Source: Gammaproteobacteria bacterium
Lineage (GTDB): Bacteria > Pseudomonadota > Gammaproteobacteria > Steroidobacterales > SZUA-146
Length of the DNA: 6,180 bases
Direction: 5' to 3'
Assembly (NCBI GenBank): GCA_003228965.1
Contig: QIGP01000058.1
Span: 1-6,180, forward strand
Positions 6,018 to 6,180 of this stretch are shown piece by piece. The position numbers and the translations under genes were made by a program. The stretch's first letter is position 1; the number at the start of each line of letters is the position of its first letter. The notes below the pieces were generated by a model that worked only from the letters and a program-made list of their open reading frames with translations, was not told where the DNA came from and did no database searches.

Positions 6018-6102
6018 TGTGTGTCCACGACTGAAGGTTGTGCCTGTCCACGAAGGAGGAAGGTTGTGCCTGTCCAGAGCAGAGCAGAAGGTAGTGCCTG
6101 TC

Positions 6103-6126
6103 CAGAGCAGGATGCAGAGCAGGATG
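6103..6126. repeat. 12-bp perfect tandem duplication
   Basis: CAGAGCAGGATG occurs twice head to tail (6103-6114 and 6115-6126), directly after a GTGCCTGTCC motif. A related AGAGC doublet lies at 6076-6085, and CCAGAGCAG recurs near the window end. Confidence 0.85.
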
Positions 6127-6180
6127 GTCCGAGGAAGGATGTGCCTGTCCGGGTTGGCGTCTCCAGAGCAGGTCGGTCCG

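Larger units (their letters stand above)
5769..6150 (+). repeat. Dispersed TGTGCCTGTCC motif cluster
   Basis: Perfect copies lie at 5786-5796, 5807-5817, 6039-6049, 6065-6075 and 6140-6150. One-base variants lie at 5990-6000 (final T) and 6093-6103 (first base A), and a degenerate copy lies at 5769. All are on the same strand and the reverse complement was not seen, so they do not form hairpin pairs. From 6033 on, the motif sits in a longer, loosely periodic unit, GAAGGTTGTGCCTGTCCAG, spaced 26, 28 and 47 bases apart. It resembles the short intergenic repeat families known in proteobacteria, but I cannot assign it to one. Confidence 0.85.
5640..6180. other. Non-coding repeat tract after the proA remnant
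   Basis: Apart from the last codons of the broken proA frame, I see no gene, RNA or transposase in this stretch. About 5656-5985 is clearly AT-rich compared with the genes to the left; about 6000-6180 is GC-richer and made largely of short overlapping repeats. The abrupt change in composition at the proA break suggests that the tract has a different origin from the operon it interrupts. Confidence 0.7.

Noticed and set aside
5769..6150. CRISPR array
   Set aside because: The 11-bp motif is too short for a CRISPR repeat, the spacing is irregular (21 to about 170 bases), and the intervening sequences are themselves repetitive.

Overview
The window comes from a proteobacterium of moderate GC content. 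It looks like a housekeeping region with gene decay at one end and unexplained sequence at both edges. The left half has a gene order familiar from Gammaproteobacteria: a leftward gcvR - bcp - phoH-like block next to dapA. In E. coli and Pseudomonas, gcvR and bcp lie divergently beside dapA, and GcvR itself is mainly a gammaproteobacterial protein. The predicted DapA, ProB and ProA proteins, however, carry motifs that I associate more with alphaproteobacterial versions. The window may therefore be mosaic, with the change near a tRNA-Ser gene. This is a judgement from remembered family motifs, not from a search.

Layout. Positions 1-905, minus strand: the N-terminal PIN domain and linker of a PhoH-family protein. 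Its reading frame stays open, but it stops resembling PhoH near position 85, just before the expected Walker A motif. Positions 902-1372, minus: bcp, a PrxQ-type peroxiredoxin that overlaps phoH by 4 nt (ATGA). Positions 1435-1965, minus: a gcvR-like protein with two ACT domains. Positions 2206-2898, plus: a lipoprotein with a C-terminal NTF2-like domain. Positions 3115-3205, plus: tRNA-Ser(GGA) with an encoded CCA. Positions 3330-4205: intact dapA (lysine/diaminopimelate synthesis). Positions 4216-5228: proB, broken by a frameshift and a large internal deletion. Positions 5259-5672: proA, with a large internal deletion and no C-terminal half.

The last 540 bases hold no recognisable gene. They contain two diverged tandem copies of a unit of about 222 bp. 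The first copy begins exactly where ProA similarity stops (about 5638) and the second at 5860. They also contain at least seven same-strand copies of TGTGCCTGTCC and several short tandem duplications. The first part of this tract is AT-rich and the last 180 bases are GC-richer and highly repetitive.

How the genes work together: dapA, proB and proA would form a co-directional amino-acid biosynthesis cluster (lysine/cell wall, then the first two steps of proline synthesis). As written, only dapA is functional, so proline synthesis would need another proBA copy elsewhere or an outside supply. The three minus-strand genes form a plausible transcription unit for glycine-cleavage regulation, peroxide defence and an RNA-processing PhoH protein. 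I found no clear new defence or mobile system. The most unusual parts are the repeat tract that replaces the end of proA, the collapsed 13-bp duplication in proB, and the unexplained break in phoH.
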